NCBI RefSeq assembly: GCF_009937765.1
Contig: NZ_CP047089.1
Coordinates: forward strand, 372,001-436,000
Direction: 5' to 3'
Origin: Bacillus pumilus
GTDB taxonomy: Bacteria; Bacillota; Bacilli; Bacillales; Bacillaceae
DNA length: 64,000 nucleotides
The notes beneath the pieces were generated by a model, which was not told the origin of the DNA, searched no databases, and saw only the letters and a program-made list of their open reading frames with translations. The translations under genes were made by a program, and so were the position numbers. Of this stretch, positions 33,166-41,419 are shown one piece after another (positions within the stretch are counted from its first letter, which is position 1; each line of letters begins with the position of its first letter).

Positions 33166-33394
33166 AAGCGTCTCTTTGTTGGAGAGACGCTCCAGCGTGT
33201 AGACAAACCCTCGCATTCGTTGTCAGTCCTGCGTGCTGGTGCTCACGAATGTCAAATTCGCTCCGCGCCAGTACTCGTCCTTCCTAGAATTCAAAGGTTT
33301 TCTATCACGCTGAAAAGGAGACAAAGGGCTAAAATCAAGATCATTTTAGCCCTTTGTCAACAATCTGAAGCGTCTTTTTGTTGGAGAGACGCTC
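33166..33394. repeat. Structured repeat element (copy 1) flanked by duplicated terminator hairpins
   Basis: A 175-base core (33193-33367) begins CAGCGTGTAGACAAAC and ends in a hairpin ACAAAGGGCTAAAAT...ATTTTAGCCCTTTGT. Internal arms CAGCGTG/CACGCTG pair as well. It is flanked by 27-base direct copies (33166-33192 and 33368-33394, one mismatch) of a hairpin with arms GCGTCTC and GAGACGC. That hairpin is the shared terminator of the convergent redoxin and ywnH genes. A shorter copy of the core is at 48919-49059. Confidence 0.85.
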
Positions 33395-33397
33395 GTT

Positions 33398-33892
33398 TTA
33401 TAATTCTTTTCCTAGAATGTCTAAATCGTATCTGCTGCCGTCCATCTCTGCGATGCGTGGCAGGTGACCCCATGTCTCAAAGCCGTGCTTTTTAAATAAT
33501 CGAATGCTGGCTTCGTTGTGCCCGAAAATAAAGGCGAGTAACGTTCGAATGCCTAGTGAAGGTGCCAACTCAATGGCCTCTTGTAAAAAAAGTGACCCTA
33601 ATCCTTTTCCTCGGTAGTCTTGGTTTAAGTAAATACTCATTTCAACGGTTCCGTTGTAGGCAGGTCTTCCATAAAAGGTTTCAAAGCTGAGCCAGCCATA
33701 AATATGACCATCCTCATCCGTTTTCACATAGAGAGGTCTTTTCTCTGAATGATTCAAAAACCATTGCCGGCGGTCTTCAACTGAAACTGGTTCTGTATCG
33801 GCGGTTACTTCTCTTGAAGCAATGGTCGAATTGTAAATATCAACGATTGCTTTGAGGTCATCTTCTGTTGCTATACGGTTGAAAGTTTTCAC
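33398..33892 (-). CDS. ywnH: GNAT acetyltransferase of the phosphinothricin N-acetyltransferase group (YwnH)
   Basis: A 164-residue GNAT enzyme. The acetyl-CoA-binding loop is DYRGKGLGSLFLQEA near residue 88, the substrate face carries FETFYGRPAYNGTVEMSIYL, and the end is MDGSRYDLDILG. The family acetylates phosphinothricin and methionine sulfoximine-like compounds. I chose the GTG at 33892, seven bases after GGAGG; an ATG five codons upstream overlaps that site. As in B. subtilis, it neighbours spoIIQ. Confidence 0.88.
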   Translation of the reverse strand: MKTFNRIATEDDLKAIVDIYNSTIASREVTADTEPVSVEDRRQWFLNHSEKRPLYVKTDEDGHIYGWLSFETFYGRPAYNGTVEMSIYLNQDYRGKGLGSLFLQEAIELAPSLGIRTLLAFIFGHNEASIRLFKKHGFETWGHLPRIAEMDGSRYDLDILGKEL

Positions 33893-33974
33893 AATAAAGT
33901 CCTCCATCTTTTTTCATTCATCATACATATTATTGATGCGATTGCGCAAAATAAAAAGAAAAATGATTTCGTGT

Positions 33975-34004
33975 GTATATATTTTTTGAAAAGTGTTCAG
34001 AATG
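33975..34004 (+). promoter_or_regulatory. Candidate sigma-F promoter of spoIIQ
   Basis: GTATA and GTTCAGAATG are 15 bases apart, close to the sigma-F pattern (GYWTA and GGNNANANTR, one mismatch), just before the spoIIQ ribosome site. Confidence 0.5.
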
Positions 34005-34022
34005 TTGCTGAGGTGATGAAAA

Positions 34023-34907
34023 ATGAGAGAGGAAGAAAAGAAACGTACTTCCAAAATCACAAAAGTTCAGCAATTTTTCCGTAAGCGCTGGGTATTCCCT
34101 GCAATTTACTTGGTCAGCGCAGCGGTCGTGTTAACAGCCGTTCTTTGGTATCAAGCTGTATCAAAAGATGTGAAAGACCAACTATCTGATGGAAATCAAA
34201 CAGGGCAAGAACAGCGTGATGATGCCGTTGAAGTTGGAAAGCCAATTGAAAATGTTGCCATGCCAGTCCAGAATTCTGATAATGTTTCTGTCGTGAAAAA
34301 GTTCTATGAAGCAGATGCTGATCAAAAAGAAAAAGAAGCAGCACTTGTAAACTATAATAACACCTATACCTTGAGCAAAGGTATTGATCTTGCAGACAAA
34401 GATGGCAAAGTGTTTGATGTCACAGCTGCTCTTAGTGGAACAGTGGTTCAAGCGAAAAAAGATCCAGTTCTCGGTCATGTCGTTGAAATTGAACATGAAG
34501 ATGGATTATCGACTGTTTACCAATCGTTGTCACAAGTGAGTGTTAAAGAAGGCGATGAAGTGAAGCAGAATGATGTCATCGGTGCTTCTGGTAAAAATCT
34601 TTATGGTGCTGAAAGCGGCAACCATGTGCATTTTGAAATTCGTATGGAAGGTTTAGCGCTTAATCCACTTAGCTTTATTGACAAGCCTGTTTCAACTATT
34701 GAAAAGGCCGCACAAGAAGTGACGGAAGAAGCAAAAGAACCTGCTCAGCCCAAAGCTGATGAAAAAACGAAGGAACCTGCTGCTGAAGATAAGGCCAAAG
34801 AGCCTGCTGGAGAAAAGTCTGATGAGAAGGGGAAATCCTCTGATCAAGAAAAGTCTTCTGATTCCTCTAAAGACAGTAGTCAATCTGAAGAAACAAAACA
34901 ATCTTAA
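34023..34907 (+). CDS. spoIIQ: Stage II sporulation protein Q
   Basis: Forespore membrane protein that forms the SpoIIQ-SpoIIIAH channel needed for engulfment and sigma-G activity. The 294-residue protein has a short cytosolic N-terminus, one membrane helix (about residues 22-42) and a LytM-type M23 domain. That domain holds SGKNLYGAESGNHVHFEIR near residue 190, where the peptidase metal site is incomplete as in other SpoIIQ. The C-terminal 60 residues are a low-complexity Lys/Glu/Pro/Ser tail (repeats of KEPA), slightly longer than in B. subtilis. Confidence 0.96.
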   Translation: MREEEKKRTSKITKVQQFFRKRWVFPAIYLVSAAVVLTAVLWYQAVSKDVKDQLSDGNQTGQEQRDDAVEVGKPIENVAMPVQNSDNVSVVKKFYEADADQKEKEAALVNYNNTYTLSKGIDLADKDGKVFDVTAALSGTVVQAKKDPVLGHVVEIEHEDGLSTVYQSLSQVSVKEGDEVKQNDVIGASGKNLYGAESGNHVHFEIRMEGLALNPLSFIDKPVSTIEKAAQEVTEEAKEPAQPKADEKTKEPAAEDKAKEPAGEKSDEKGKSSDQEKSSDSSKDSSQSEETKQS

Positions 34908-34913
34908 GTCTTG

Positions 34914-34948
34914 AAACCTCTGTATATGAATCATGCAGAGGTTTTTTT
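34914..34948 (+). terminator. Intrinsic terminator after spoIIQ
   Basis: AAACCTCTG and CAGAGGTTTTTTT form the stem and U-run. Confidence 0.85.
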
Positions 34949-34956
34949 CTGTCTTA

Positions 34957-34985
34957 AAAAATCCCCCGCACTCGGCGGAGGATGG
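34957..34985 (-). terminator. Terminator of the nrgAB operon
   Basis: On the reverse strand ATCCTCCGC pairs with GCGGGGGAT (one mismatch) and is followed by a T-run. Confidence 0.7.
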
Positions 34986-34986
34986 T

Positions 34987-35334
34987 TTAAAGGGCGGCAG
35001 GACCTTCTTCACCTGTCCGAATGTTGATTGTATTTTCTATCTCATATATAAAAATTTTCCCATCCCCTGGTTCGCCTGTACGAAGTACCTTTTGAGCTGT
35101 TTCAACGACCTGTTCGACAGGTACTTCGCTGAGGACGATTTCAATCTTTAAACGTTCGTACACATTGCTTTCCTTTTTGACGCCGCGATATAACTCTGTA
35201 TGTCCCTTTTGTAAACCGCAGCCGTGTACATTCGAAAAGGTAATGGAAGTGACACCAATCTTTCCAAGCTCCACCTTTAATGTTTCGAAATTGGCTGGAC
35301 GTGTGACAATCTCCACTTTATACATTTTGCTCAT
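34987..35334 (-). CDS. nrgB: PII-type nitrogen regulator (GlnK)
   Basis: A 115-residue PII protein that binds the ammonium channel AmtB at the membrane and tethers TnrA according to the ATP/ADP and 2-oxoglutarate state. The T-loop QKGHTELYRG with the conserved Tyr is near residue 43, and the C-loop signature GDGKIFIYEIENTINIRTGE is near 88. It lies 18 bases downstream of the ammonium transporter gene in the same operon. Confidence 0.95.
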   Translation of the reverse strand: MSKMYKVEIVTRPANFETLKVELGKIGVTSITFSNVHGCGLQKGHTELYRGVKKESNVYERLKIEIVLSEVPVEQVVETAQKVLRTGEPGDGKIFIYEIENTINIRTGEEGPAAL

Positions 35335-35352
35335 AGAGACACCCCTTTTTCT

Positions 35353-36561
35353 TTAATCTTGATAAGCTTTTTCCCCATGCATGGTTAAATCAAGACCCAC
35401 TGATTCTTCTTCTTCGGTTGCGCGAATCTTAAAGAAGAGATTCACCACTTTGATGATCACGTATGTCACAACAGCTACAAAAGCATAGGTGGCCACAATA
35501 GCGACGACTTGCTTCCAAAGTAAGCTAGGATCTCCATAAAATAAGCCATTGGCTCCGCCGTCATTGACAGAGGTTGTTGCGAAAAGCCCTGTTGCAATAC
35601 CTCCCCAAGTCCCGCCAATTCCGTGAAGTCCGAATGCATCTAGTGCATCGTCATAGCCAAATTTGGCTTTGAGCGAGAAAACTCCCCAGAAACATACGAT
35701 GCCGCCGATAATTCCGATAATAATAGAAGCAAAAGGTGTGACAAAACCTGCGGCAGGTGTAATTGCCACAAGACCTGCGATGCCTCCAGATATTGCGCCG
35801 AGCATGGTCGGTTTTTTGTTGATCATCCACTCGACTAACAGCCAGCCGATGATTCCCGCAGCCGCAGCAGTATTGGTGTTAATAAAGGCATACATGGCGA
35901 CACTGTCTAAGGTAAGGGCACTTCCAACGTTAAAGCCAAACCATCCGAACCAAATGACAGCTCCGCCAAGAAGAGTATAAATCAAATTGTGAGGGGAAGA
36001 GCTTGCTGCTTCTTTACGCTTCCCGAGCACAATCGCTACAACTAGACCTGCCACACCTGATGAAATGTGAACCACGTTTCCTCCAGCAAAGTCGAGCGCA
36101 CCCATTTCGCCAATCCAACCGCCTCCCCATACCCAGTGTGCGACTGGCGCGTATACAAATGTGACCCAAAGGAGTGTAAACACGACGACCGCTGAGTAGC
36201 GAATTCGTTCAGCAAAGGCACCTGAAATGATGGCTGTTGTTAAGACGGCAAAGGTCATTTGGAACATCATAAACAATGAATGTGGGATCGTCTCACTGTA
36301 GGAACCAGGTTCAAAGCCAACGCCTTTTAGTCCAACCCAGTCTAAGCCTCCGATCCATGCATTGCCTGGTGCGAAAGCTAAGGAATAGCCAAACAAGATC
36401 CATACGATAGAAACGATCGCTAGTGAAGTTAAGCTGTGCATGGTTGTACTTAAGACGTTTTTACTTCTCACGAGTCCTCCGTAGAATAAGGCTAAACCCG
36501 GTGTCATTAACCACACGAGTAGTGCGCAGAAGAACATAAATACTGTATCACCCATTTGCAT
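35353..36561 (-). CDS. nrgA: Ammonium transporter (AmtB/NrgA)
   Basis: A 402-residue channel with about 11 membrane helices. Family motifs are WLMTPGLALFYGG in helix 1 and FAGGNVVHISSGVAGL with the first pore histidine, then DALDAFGLHGIGGTWGG near residue 310 with the second. I chose the ATG at 36561, which follows AGGGGGAATGCAGC; an ATG seven codons upstream lies before that ribosome site. A TnrA box and -10 element upstream point to induction under nitrogen limitation. Confidence 0.95.
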   Translation of the reverse strand: MQMGDTVFMFFCALLVWLMTPGLALFYGGLVRSKNVLSTTMHSLTSLAIVSIVWILFGYSLAFAPGNAWIGGLDWVGLKGVGFEPGSYSETIPHSLFMMFQMTFAVLTTAIISGAFAERIRYSAVVVFTLLWVTFVYAPVAHWVWGGGWIGEMGALDFAGGNVVHISSGVAGLVVAIVLGKRKEAASSSPHNLIYTLLGGAVIWFGWFGFNVGSALTLDSVAMYAFINTNTAAAAGIIGWLLVEWMINKKPTMLGAISGGIAGLVAITPAAGFVTPFASIIIGIIGGIVCFWGVFSLKAKFGYDDALDAFGLHGIGGTWGGIATGLFATTSVNDGGANGLFYGDPSLLWKQVVAIVATYAFVAVVTYVIIKVVNLFFKIRATEEEESVGLDLTMHGEKAYQD

Positions 36562-36610
36562 GCTGCATTCCCCCTGAATCATTCAGAATTAATTGATTTC
36601 TTAATTCTTC

Positions 36611-36661
36611 ATTATAGAGAGAAAAGTCATATATAACATATTCATGTAAGTTAATCTTACA
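36611..36661 (-). promoter_or_regulatory. TnrA box and promoter of nrgAB
   Basis: TGTAAGATTAACTTACA (36645-36661, reverse strand) is a near-perfect inverted repeat that fits the TnrA/GlnR consensus TGTNANAWWWTNTNACA except at one position. TATAAT (36611-36616) lies 40 bases from its centre. The -35 is poor, as expected at an activated promoter. Confidence 0.85.
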
Positions 36662-36754
36662 TGGTTTTTGGTTATATTCAATATAAATGGATGAAAAGTT
36701 CGTGAAAAATGAGAAAAAACATACATTGAGCATGAAAAATAAAGGGCGTTTGAC

Positions 36755-37495
36755 CTATAAAATGGAGCTGAGAAACAGCTTGGTTCGTTCCTCTCGAGGA
36801 GAATCGAACAATTCTGATGGGGTGCCTTCTTCAACAATACGACCTTCGTGCATATAGACGACACGATCGGCAACTTCTTTCGCAAAGCCCATTTCATGTG
36901 TGACGATCACCATCGTCATGCCTTCTTTTGCGAGACTTTTCATTGTTTGCAGTACCTCGCCTACAAGCTCTGGGTCGAGGGCAGACGTAGGTTCGTCAAA
37001 TAACATGACATCTGGTTTCATGGCGAGTGCTCTTGCAATAGCCACACGCTGCTTTTGACCGCCTGATAGTTTAGAAGGGTATACATTGGCTTTATCCGCA
37101 AGTCCGACCTTTTCTAACAGGACATTGGCTTCTGATACAGCTTGATTCTTTTTTGTTTTTTTCACCATAACAGGCGCCTCGATGATGTTTTCAAGCACAG
37201 TTTTATGCGGAAAGAGGTTGAAATGTTGAAACACCATGCCTATTTTTTGCCGCATCTCGTTTAATTGATCGCGTTTTGGGTGAACTGGGCTGCCATCAAT
37301 GATGATTTCCCCATCATTTTTGATTTCTAAAAAGTTCATACAGCGGAGCAAGGTGCTTTTTCCAGAGCCACTGGCACCAATTAAGACGACCACATCATTT
37401 TCGTAAACAGTGAGATCAATATCCTTTAAAACATGCAGTTCTCCGAAGTGTTTATTGAGTTTTTCAACACGAATGAGTTCCTTTGATTCTGTCAT
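36755..37495 (-). CDS. Polar amino acid ABC transporter ATPase (GlnQ type)
   Basis: A 246-residue ATPase with Walker [10 protein letters not shown] near residue 37, signature [12 protein letters not shown] near 139 and Walker [15 protein letters not shown] near 160. The H-loop is [15 protein letters not shown]. This is the HisP/GlnQ/ArtM subfamily. The start follows TAGGAGGAGAAAC. It is the last gene of an SBP-permease-ATPase operon; the substrate is a polar amino acid, possibly glutamine, arginine or cystine. Confidence 0.88.
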   Translation of the reverse strand: MTESKELIRVEKLNKHFGELHVLKDIDLTVYENDVVVLIGASGSGKSTLLRCMNFLEIKNDGEIIIDGSPVHPKRDQLNEMRQKIGMVFQHFNLFPHKTVLENIIEAPVMVKKTKKNQAVSEANVLLEKVGLADKANVYPSKLSGGQKQRVAIARALAMKPDVMLFDEPTSALDPELVGEVLQTMKSLAKEGMTMVIVTHEMGFAKEVADRVVYMHEGRIVEEGTPSELFDSPREERTKLFLSSIL

Positions 37496-37505
37496 GTTTC
37501 TCCTC

Positions 37506-38183
37506 CTAATGGTCACTGACTGATAGTTTTTTCTCAAAGGTTTGGACAGCAAATGTTAACAGCAGGACAAGGACTAAGTAATAGACGGCTACAACAAGTA
37601 AATAGGTCATATTGTCAAAGCTGTTTGAGCCTTGGGTCGTGGCGACGTTAAATAGTTCATTGACGCTAATAAAGGCGGCGAGTGATGAATCTTTTAAGCC
37701 AATAATGAACTGGTTGCCAAGAGGGGGGAGGGCGCGCCGCATCGCTTGCGGGAGAATGATGCGTCTCATTGTTAGAAAACGTCCCATGCCAAGAGAGCGT
37801 CCAGCCTCTTTTTGCCCCTGATCGATTGATTGGATGGCGCCTCTAAATATTTCTGCTATATACGCTCCATTATGAAAGGCGAGCGCAATGGAAGCGGCCC
37901 AGAAGTCGGGGATATTTAATTCTGTCAGTCCAAAATATAGGATGAAGATTTGGACAATCAGTGGTGTGCCGCGTACAAGGAAGATATAGGCGTTGGCGAT
38001 ATAACCGAAGACAGCCACGCGTGATATTTTCAATAAAGCAAAGAAGAGCCCGATGAACATGCCAATGAAGATGCTGATCACAGTGAGTTGTAGGGTGAGC
38101 AGCATTCCTTCTAAAAAAATACTTCTTGAATCAATCAGCGTCTGAAAAAAATGTGATAGGGTAGGCAAAACAATCATCTCCAT
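37506..38183 (-). CDS. Polar amino acid ABC transporter permease
   Basis: A 220-225-residue permease of the HisM/GlnP type with about five membrane helices. It has the EAA loop [22 protein letters not shown] near residue 140 (key E, G, I, LP). The start is uncertain: an ATG at 38183 has little ribosome site, whereas a TTG at 38168 lies nine bases after GGAG. It lies 10 bases upstream of the ATPase gene. Confidence 0.86.
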   Translation of the reverse strand: MEMIVLPTLSHFFQTLIDSRSIFLEGMLLTLQLTVISIFIGMFIGLFFALLKISRVAVFGYIANAYIFLVRGTPLIVQIFILYFGLTELNIPDFWAASIALAFHNGAYIAEIFRGAIQSIDQGQKEAGRSLGMGRFLTMRRIILPQAMRRALPPLGNQFIIGLKDSSLAAFISVNELFNVATTQGSNSFDNMTYLLVVAVYYLVLVLLLTFAVQTFEKKLSVSDH

Positions 38184-38189
38184 TTGAAG

Positions 38190-38214
38190 AAAGTGCGCCT
38201 AAAAAAGGCGCACA
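38190..38214 (-). other. Stem-loop between binding-protein and permease genes
   Basis: GTGCGCC and GGCGCAC pair perfectly around an A-rich loop. Hairpins at this place usually raise the amount of binding-protein mRNA relative to the permease. Confidence 0.65.
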
Positions 38215-38223
38215 ATCGTGGTT

Positions 38224-39036
38224 TTAATTTTGTTTGACCGTGATATCTTCATCAAAGTATTTCTCGCTAATTTGTTTGAATGTTCCGTCCTTTTTTAATG
38301 CGTCAATTGCATCGTTGATCTCTTTTATAAGCTGTTCATTTTCTTTAGATACAGCGATTGCCTGCTCACTTTGTCCGAGTCTTTCTTGCGCTTCAATCTT
38401 TAATTTTTTCTTCATGGCTTCTGCACCTGTGGCGAAATCCGTCACGACTGCATCGTGTTTTCCGTTGGCTAGTGCTTCTAAAGCGACGACATCACTGTCG
38501 TAATATTTTGGTTCCTGCCCGCTATGTTTCTTTGCGATATCAGCATAGGACGAGCCTTTAGATACAGCGATTTCTTTGCCTTTTAAATCATCAGCCTGCT
38601 CAATGTCTGCTCCTGGTCTTGTGAAAATTTGCGGACCAGAGTAGTAGTAGGGCTTAGAAAGAAGGACGTGTTTTTTTCGTTCCTCATTGATGGTATGACT
38701 TGCAACTGCCGCATCGAATTTTCCAGATTTCACACCTTCGACGATGCCTGCGAATTTATATTTCTTCTGTATAGGCTCGAGGCCTAGTTTGTCACTAATC
38801 GCATTGCCTACATCGATATCAAAGCCTGACATCTGATTTCCATCCATGTAACTGAACGGGTGAAATTCACCTGATGCTGCAAATATAAACTTCCCATCCT
38901 CCAAAATTGGCGACCCTTTCGCTGTAGAATTACGTTTATCTCCGTTCCCATTTGTTTCATTTGAACCACACGAAGACAGAAGTAATACTGCAACCGATAA
39001 AAGGGCTGGGACCCAAAACCGTCTTTTCTTAATAAT
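38224..39036 (-). CDS. Polar amino acid ABC transporter substrate-binding lipoprotein, probable ATT start
   Basis: A lipoprotein of about 270 residues: basic start (IKKRRF), hydrophobic helix, lipobox LLSSC, low-complexity linker, then the SBP_bac_3 fold with GFDIDVGNAISDKLG and an ending EKYFDEDITVKQN. No ATG, GTG or TTG lies near the ribosome site. AAAAAGGAGG is followed after eight bases by ATT (39036), the likely start. An upstream in-frame ATG at 39111 lies in the -10 region of a good promoter, so it would not be transcribed. First gene of the operon. Confidence 0.82.
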   Translation of the reverse strand: MIKKRRFWVPALLSVAVLLLSSCGSNETNGNGDKRNSTAKGSPILEDGKFIFAASGEFHPFSYMDGNQMSGFDIDVGNAISDKLGLEPIQKKYKFAGIVEGVKSGKFDAAVASHTINEERKKHVLLSKPYYYSGPQIFTRPGADIEQADDLKGKEIAVSKGSSYADIAKKHSGQEPKYYDSDVVALEALANGKHDAVVTDFATGAEAMKKKLKIEAQERLGQSEQAIAVSKENEQLIKEINDAIDALKKDGTFKQISEKYFDEDITVKQN

Positions 39037-39101
39037 AAGCTTCTCCTCCTTTTTAGCCGTTCTCCATATAAGGAGAAAGTAGGCTTTTGAATATGTGTAG
39101 C

Positions 39102-39130
39102 ATCTTACCATTTGTTCCTCATATTCTCAA
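39102..39130 (-). promoter_or_regulatory. Sigma-A promoter of the amino acid ABC operon
   Basis: On the reverse strand TTGAGA (39130-39125) and TAAGAT (39107-39102) are 17 bases apart, putting the start point near 39095. Confidence 0.65.
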
Positions 39131-39289
39131 TTTTATATGTGTTTTTCCAACACTCGCCCTTTTTAAAATGTATGTCTTGCTTTTCCAAGAGAGAACTTGA
39201 ATTCATCAGGGTAAAAAAGGGAAATGAATCTCATAATAACGGAAGGATTGGCAAAAAACATGCTAGATCACAAAGAGGGGGGTAGGTGT

Positions 39290-40678
39290 ATGAAGAAGTG
39301 GAGAGACAACCGAAAAGTCTTTTTAACTGCAATTGCCTTTGGGACAATGTTAAATCCGTTGAATTCCTCAATGATTTCTTTGGCCTTGCATCAAATTCAG
39401 CATGAATTCGGTTTGTCATTTACGACTGTATCTTGGCTGATTTCGTCTTTTTATTTAGCTAGTGCGGTGACGCAGCCGGTGAGCGGCCGGATTGGGGATC
39501 ATGTGATGAGCCGGAGAACATTATTTTTATTCGGACTAGGTCTTGTGGCGGTCTCAGCTATCTGTGCGCCGTTTGCCCCGACGTTTGCGGTGCTGATTGT
39601 GATCCGGCTGTTGCAGGCAATTGGGAGCAGTGCCATTTATCCTTCTGGTGTCGGACTTATTCGGGATCATATCCAAGAAAAGCAGGCATCGGCGTTAGCT
39701 GTATTGTCCATTTTTGCTTCGGCGATGACGGCGCTTGGCCCGACACTTGGCGGCTTTTTGATGACGATCGGCGGCTGGCCAGCGATCTTTTTAGTGAATC
39801 TGCCTTTTATTTTGATTAGCTTCTTTCTTGGACTATCTTTGTTTCCGAAGGAACAAAAAAAGAGAAAGCTACGTATAGGTGAAACGGTACGAAAGCTCGA
39901 TTTGCCAGGGATGCTTCTTTTTACCGTTTGTATTGTCCTTTTGCTTTCGTTTTTATTATCACTAGGTCATGGCATTCAATATGTACAGGGGGTTCTTTGT
40001 CTCTTGAGTGCAGGCGCTTTTATTTGGTGGGAGTATCAGGTGGATGAACCGTTTATTCAAATTCGGATGTTCAGACAGGAGCAGCGGCTGTCACTTGTGT
40101 ATGTGCAATTTATCATTTTAAATATCTTTTTCTATTGTCTTTTCTTTGGTTTGCCGAGCTATTTCCAGGATGAATTAGGCTGGCGTGTGGAAATGACAGG
40201 TCTTTTTATGCTTTGCATGTCTGGGGTGAGCATCATTATCTCTCCGCTGACGGGAAAGTGGGTGGACCGAGGGGATGAACGTCATCCGGTATTAGCCAGT
40301 GCGGTATTGATGCTGGCTGGAGCCTCTGCGATGACCTTCTTTTTTATTCCGGCACCATTATGGGGAAAAGGGCTAGTTCTAGCTTTGCTTGGACTTAGTT
40401 ATGGGATTGGAAATGTTGCGCTGCAAGCAGCGATGCTCAAGGCAAGTCCTCAGCATATGATTGGCACGTCCTCTGGGCTTTTTCAAACATGCCGCTACCT
40501 TGGTTCTATTCTTTCGTCTGCTGTTCTCGGTATGCTGTTTGGAGACGAAATTGCTGGTCCGCATTTTGAGCAGTTAGGCTGGACGCTGATCATTATTTCC
40601 CTTACCGGCATCGGTGTCAGTCTTTATTTTTCGAACAAGGTCAAAGAAGGACGGTCAATAAAAAAAGCGGTGCGATAA
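39290..40678 (+). CDS. ywoD: MFS efflux transporter YwoD (DHA2-like)
   Basis: A 462-residue protein with about 14 membrane helices of the drug:H+ antiporter 2 type. Visible motifs are motif A GRIGDHVMSRR after helix 2 and motif C-like ALGPTLGGFLM in helix 5. The substrate is unknown. I chose the ATG after AGAGGGGGGTAGGTGT; an in-frame ATG 22 codons upstream has no ribosome site. It is convergent with bcrC, and both coding ends share a large hairpin. Confidence 0.85.
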   Translation: MKKWRDNRKVFLTAIAFGTMLNPLNSSMISLALHQIQHEFGLSFTTVSWLISSFYLASAVTQPVSGRIGDHVMSRRTLFLFGLGLVAVSAICAPFAPTFAVLIVIRLLQAIGSSAIYPSGVGLIRDHIQEKQASALAVLSIFASAMTALGPTLGGFLMTIGGWPAIFLVNLPFILISFFLGLSLFPKEQKKRKLRIGETVRKLDLPGMLLFTVCIVLLLSFLLSLGHGIQYVQGVLCLLSAGAFIWWEYQVDEPFIQIRMFRQEQRLSLVYVQFIILNIFFYCLFFGLPSYFQDELGWRVEMTGLFMLCMSGVSIIISPLTGKWVDRGDERHPVLASAVLMLAGASAMTFFFIPAPLWGKGLVLALLGLSYGIGNVALQAAMLKASPQHMIGTSSGLFQTCRYLGSILSSAVLGMLFGDEIAGPHFEQLGWTLIIISLTGIGVSLYFSNKVKEGRSIKKAVR

Positions 40679-40720
40679 GTGGAAGAAGAATCTTCATCAC
40701 GTTATCGCAAACCGCTTAAG
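40664..40720. terminator. Large bidirectional hairpin between ywoD and bcrC
   Basis: AAGCGGTGCGATAA pairs with TTATCGCAAACCGCTT (one mismatch), with an inner GAAGA/TCTTC pairing. It overlaps the last codons of both convergent genes. Confidence 0.65.
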
Positions 40721-41315
40721 AGTTAGACAGGTCAGAGCCCTGATCCTTTTGCTTCCTTCTGAATATTTTTCCTTCAATTGTCTCATAGAAAGTGACGATG
40801 CGATCAATTGGAGAGTCAAAGAACTTCCATAATTTATTCATGATAAACACGACCACAATCGATACAATCAAGCTGCCTAAAACATCTAATGGATAATGGT
40901 GACCGACCCAGATGCGGGAGAATCCTGTGAGTAATCCAAAGACGAGCAAGATGTTACCAAGCTTTTTATTACGAGATCGAATGGCAAGTGAAAGAGCCAG
41001 TGCACCTGTTGTATGGTCACTTGGGAAGGAAGCGTCTGCTGAGTGCGGAATGAGTGTGTCAACTTTATGCGCCACAAACGGCCGCTCCTCATAATGAAAC
41101 AGTGTAATGGCAAAATTGACGATAAGTGCCGCGATGCCTGTTACACCAGAAAAGAAGACATGCTTCTTAAATTTGTGATTACCTAAAAACCAGCAAATCA
41201 ATAAAACAAGGGCATACACAAGAAGGGCCTTTTTCGTAATGAAAATCATGGCCTGATCTAAAAACTCAGAATGATGAGCCATCCCGTGTATCAATTTAAA
41301 CAGTTCGTAATTCAA
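40716..41315 (-). CDS. bcrC: Undecaprenyl pyrophosphate phosphatase BcrC
   Basis: A 199-residue PAP2-type membrane phosphatase that recycles the lipid carrier and gives bacitracin tolerance. Catalytic motifs are visible as EERPFVAHK, ASFPSDHTTGA (near residue 104) and SRIWVGHHYPLDV (near 144). The start is TTG at 41315, just after AGGTGATG, matching the family N-terminus NYELFKLIHG; upstream in-frame ATG at 41345 has no suitable site. The B. subtilis gene is under ECF sigma control; I could not find a clear ECF promoter here. Confidence 0.92.
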   Translation of the reverse strand: MNYELFKLIHGMAHHSEFLDQAMIFITKKALLVYALVLLICWFLGNHKFKKHVFFSGVTGIAALIVNFAITLFHYEERPFVAHKVDTLIPHSADASFPSDHTTGALALSLAIRSRNKKLGNILLVFGLLTGFSRIWVGHHYPLDVLGSLIVSIVVVFIMNKLWKFFDSPIDRIVTFYETIEGKIFRRKQKDQGSDLSNS

Positions 41316-41419
41316 AACATCACCTATACCTTCGCTTAATGCCAACTATTTTTCAAATAATCGTCTATTTGAAACATCCTATATTTTAGCATGTTTCCGT
41401 TGAAGTTTAAAATAGAATC

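Noticed and set aside
33220-33495. A 91-codon forward frame across repeat copy 1
   Set aside because: It is formed by the repeat and the reverse of ywnH; the second repeat copy does not keep the frame.
39030-39100. T-box or amino acid riboswitch before the amino acid ABC operon
   Set aside because: The leader from the predicted start point is only about 60 bases and lacks T-box or other aptamer core sequences.
39037-39111. ATG start at 39111 for the amino acid binding protein
   Set aside because: It lies within the -10 region of the likely promoter and puts 25 odd residues before a normal lipoprotein signal peptide. It remains possible if another promoter exists upstream.
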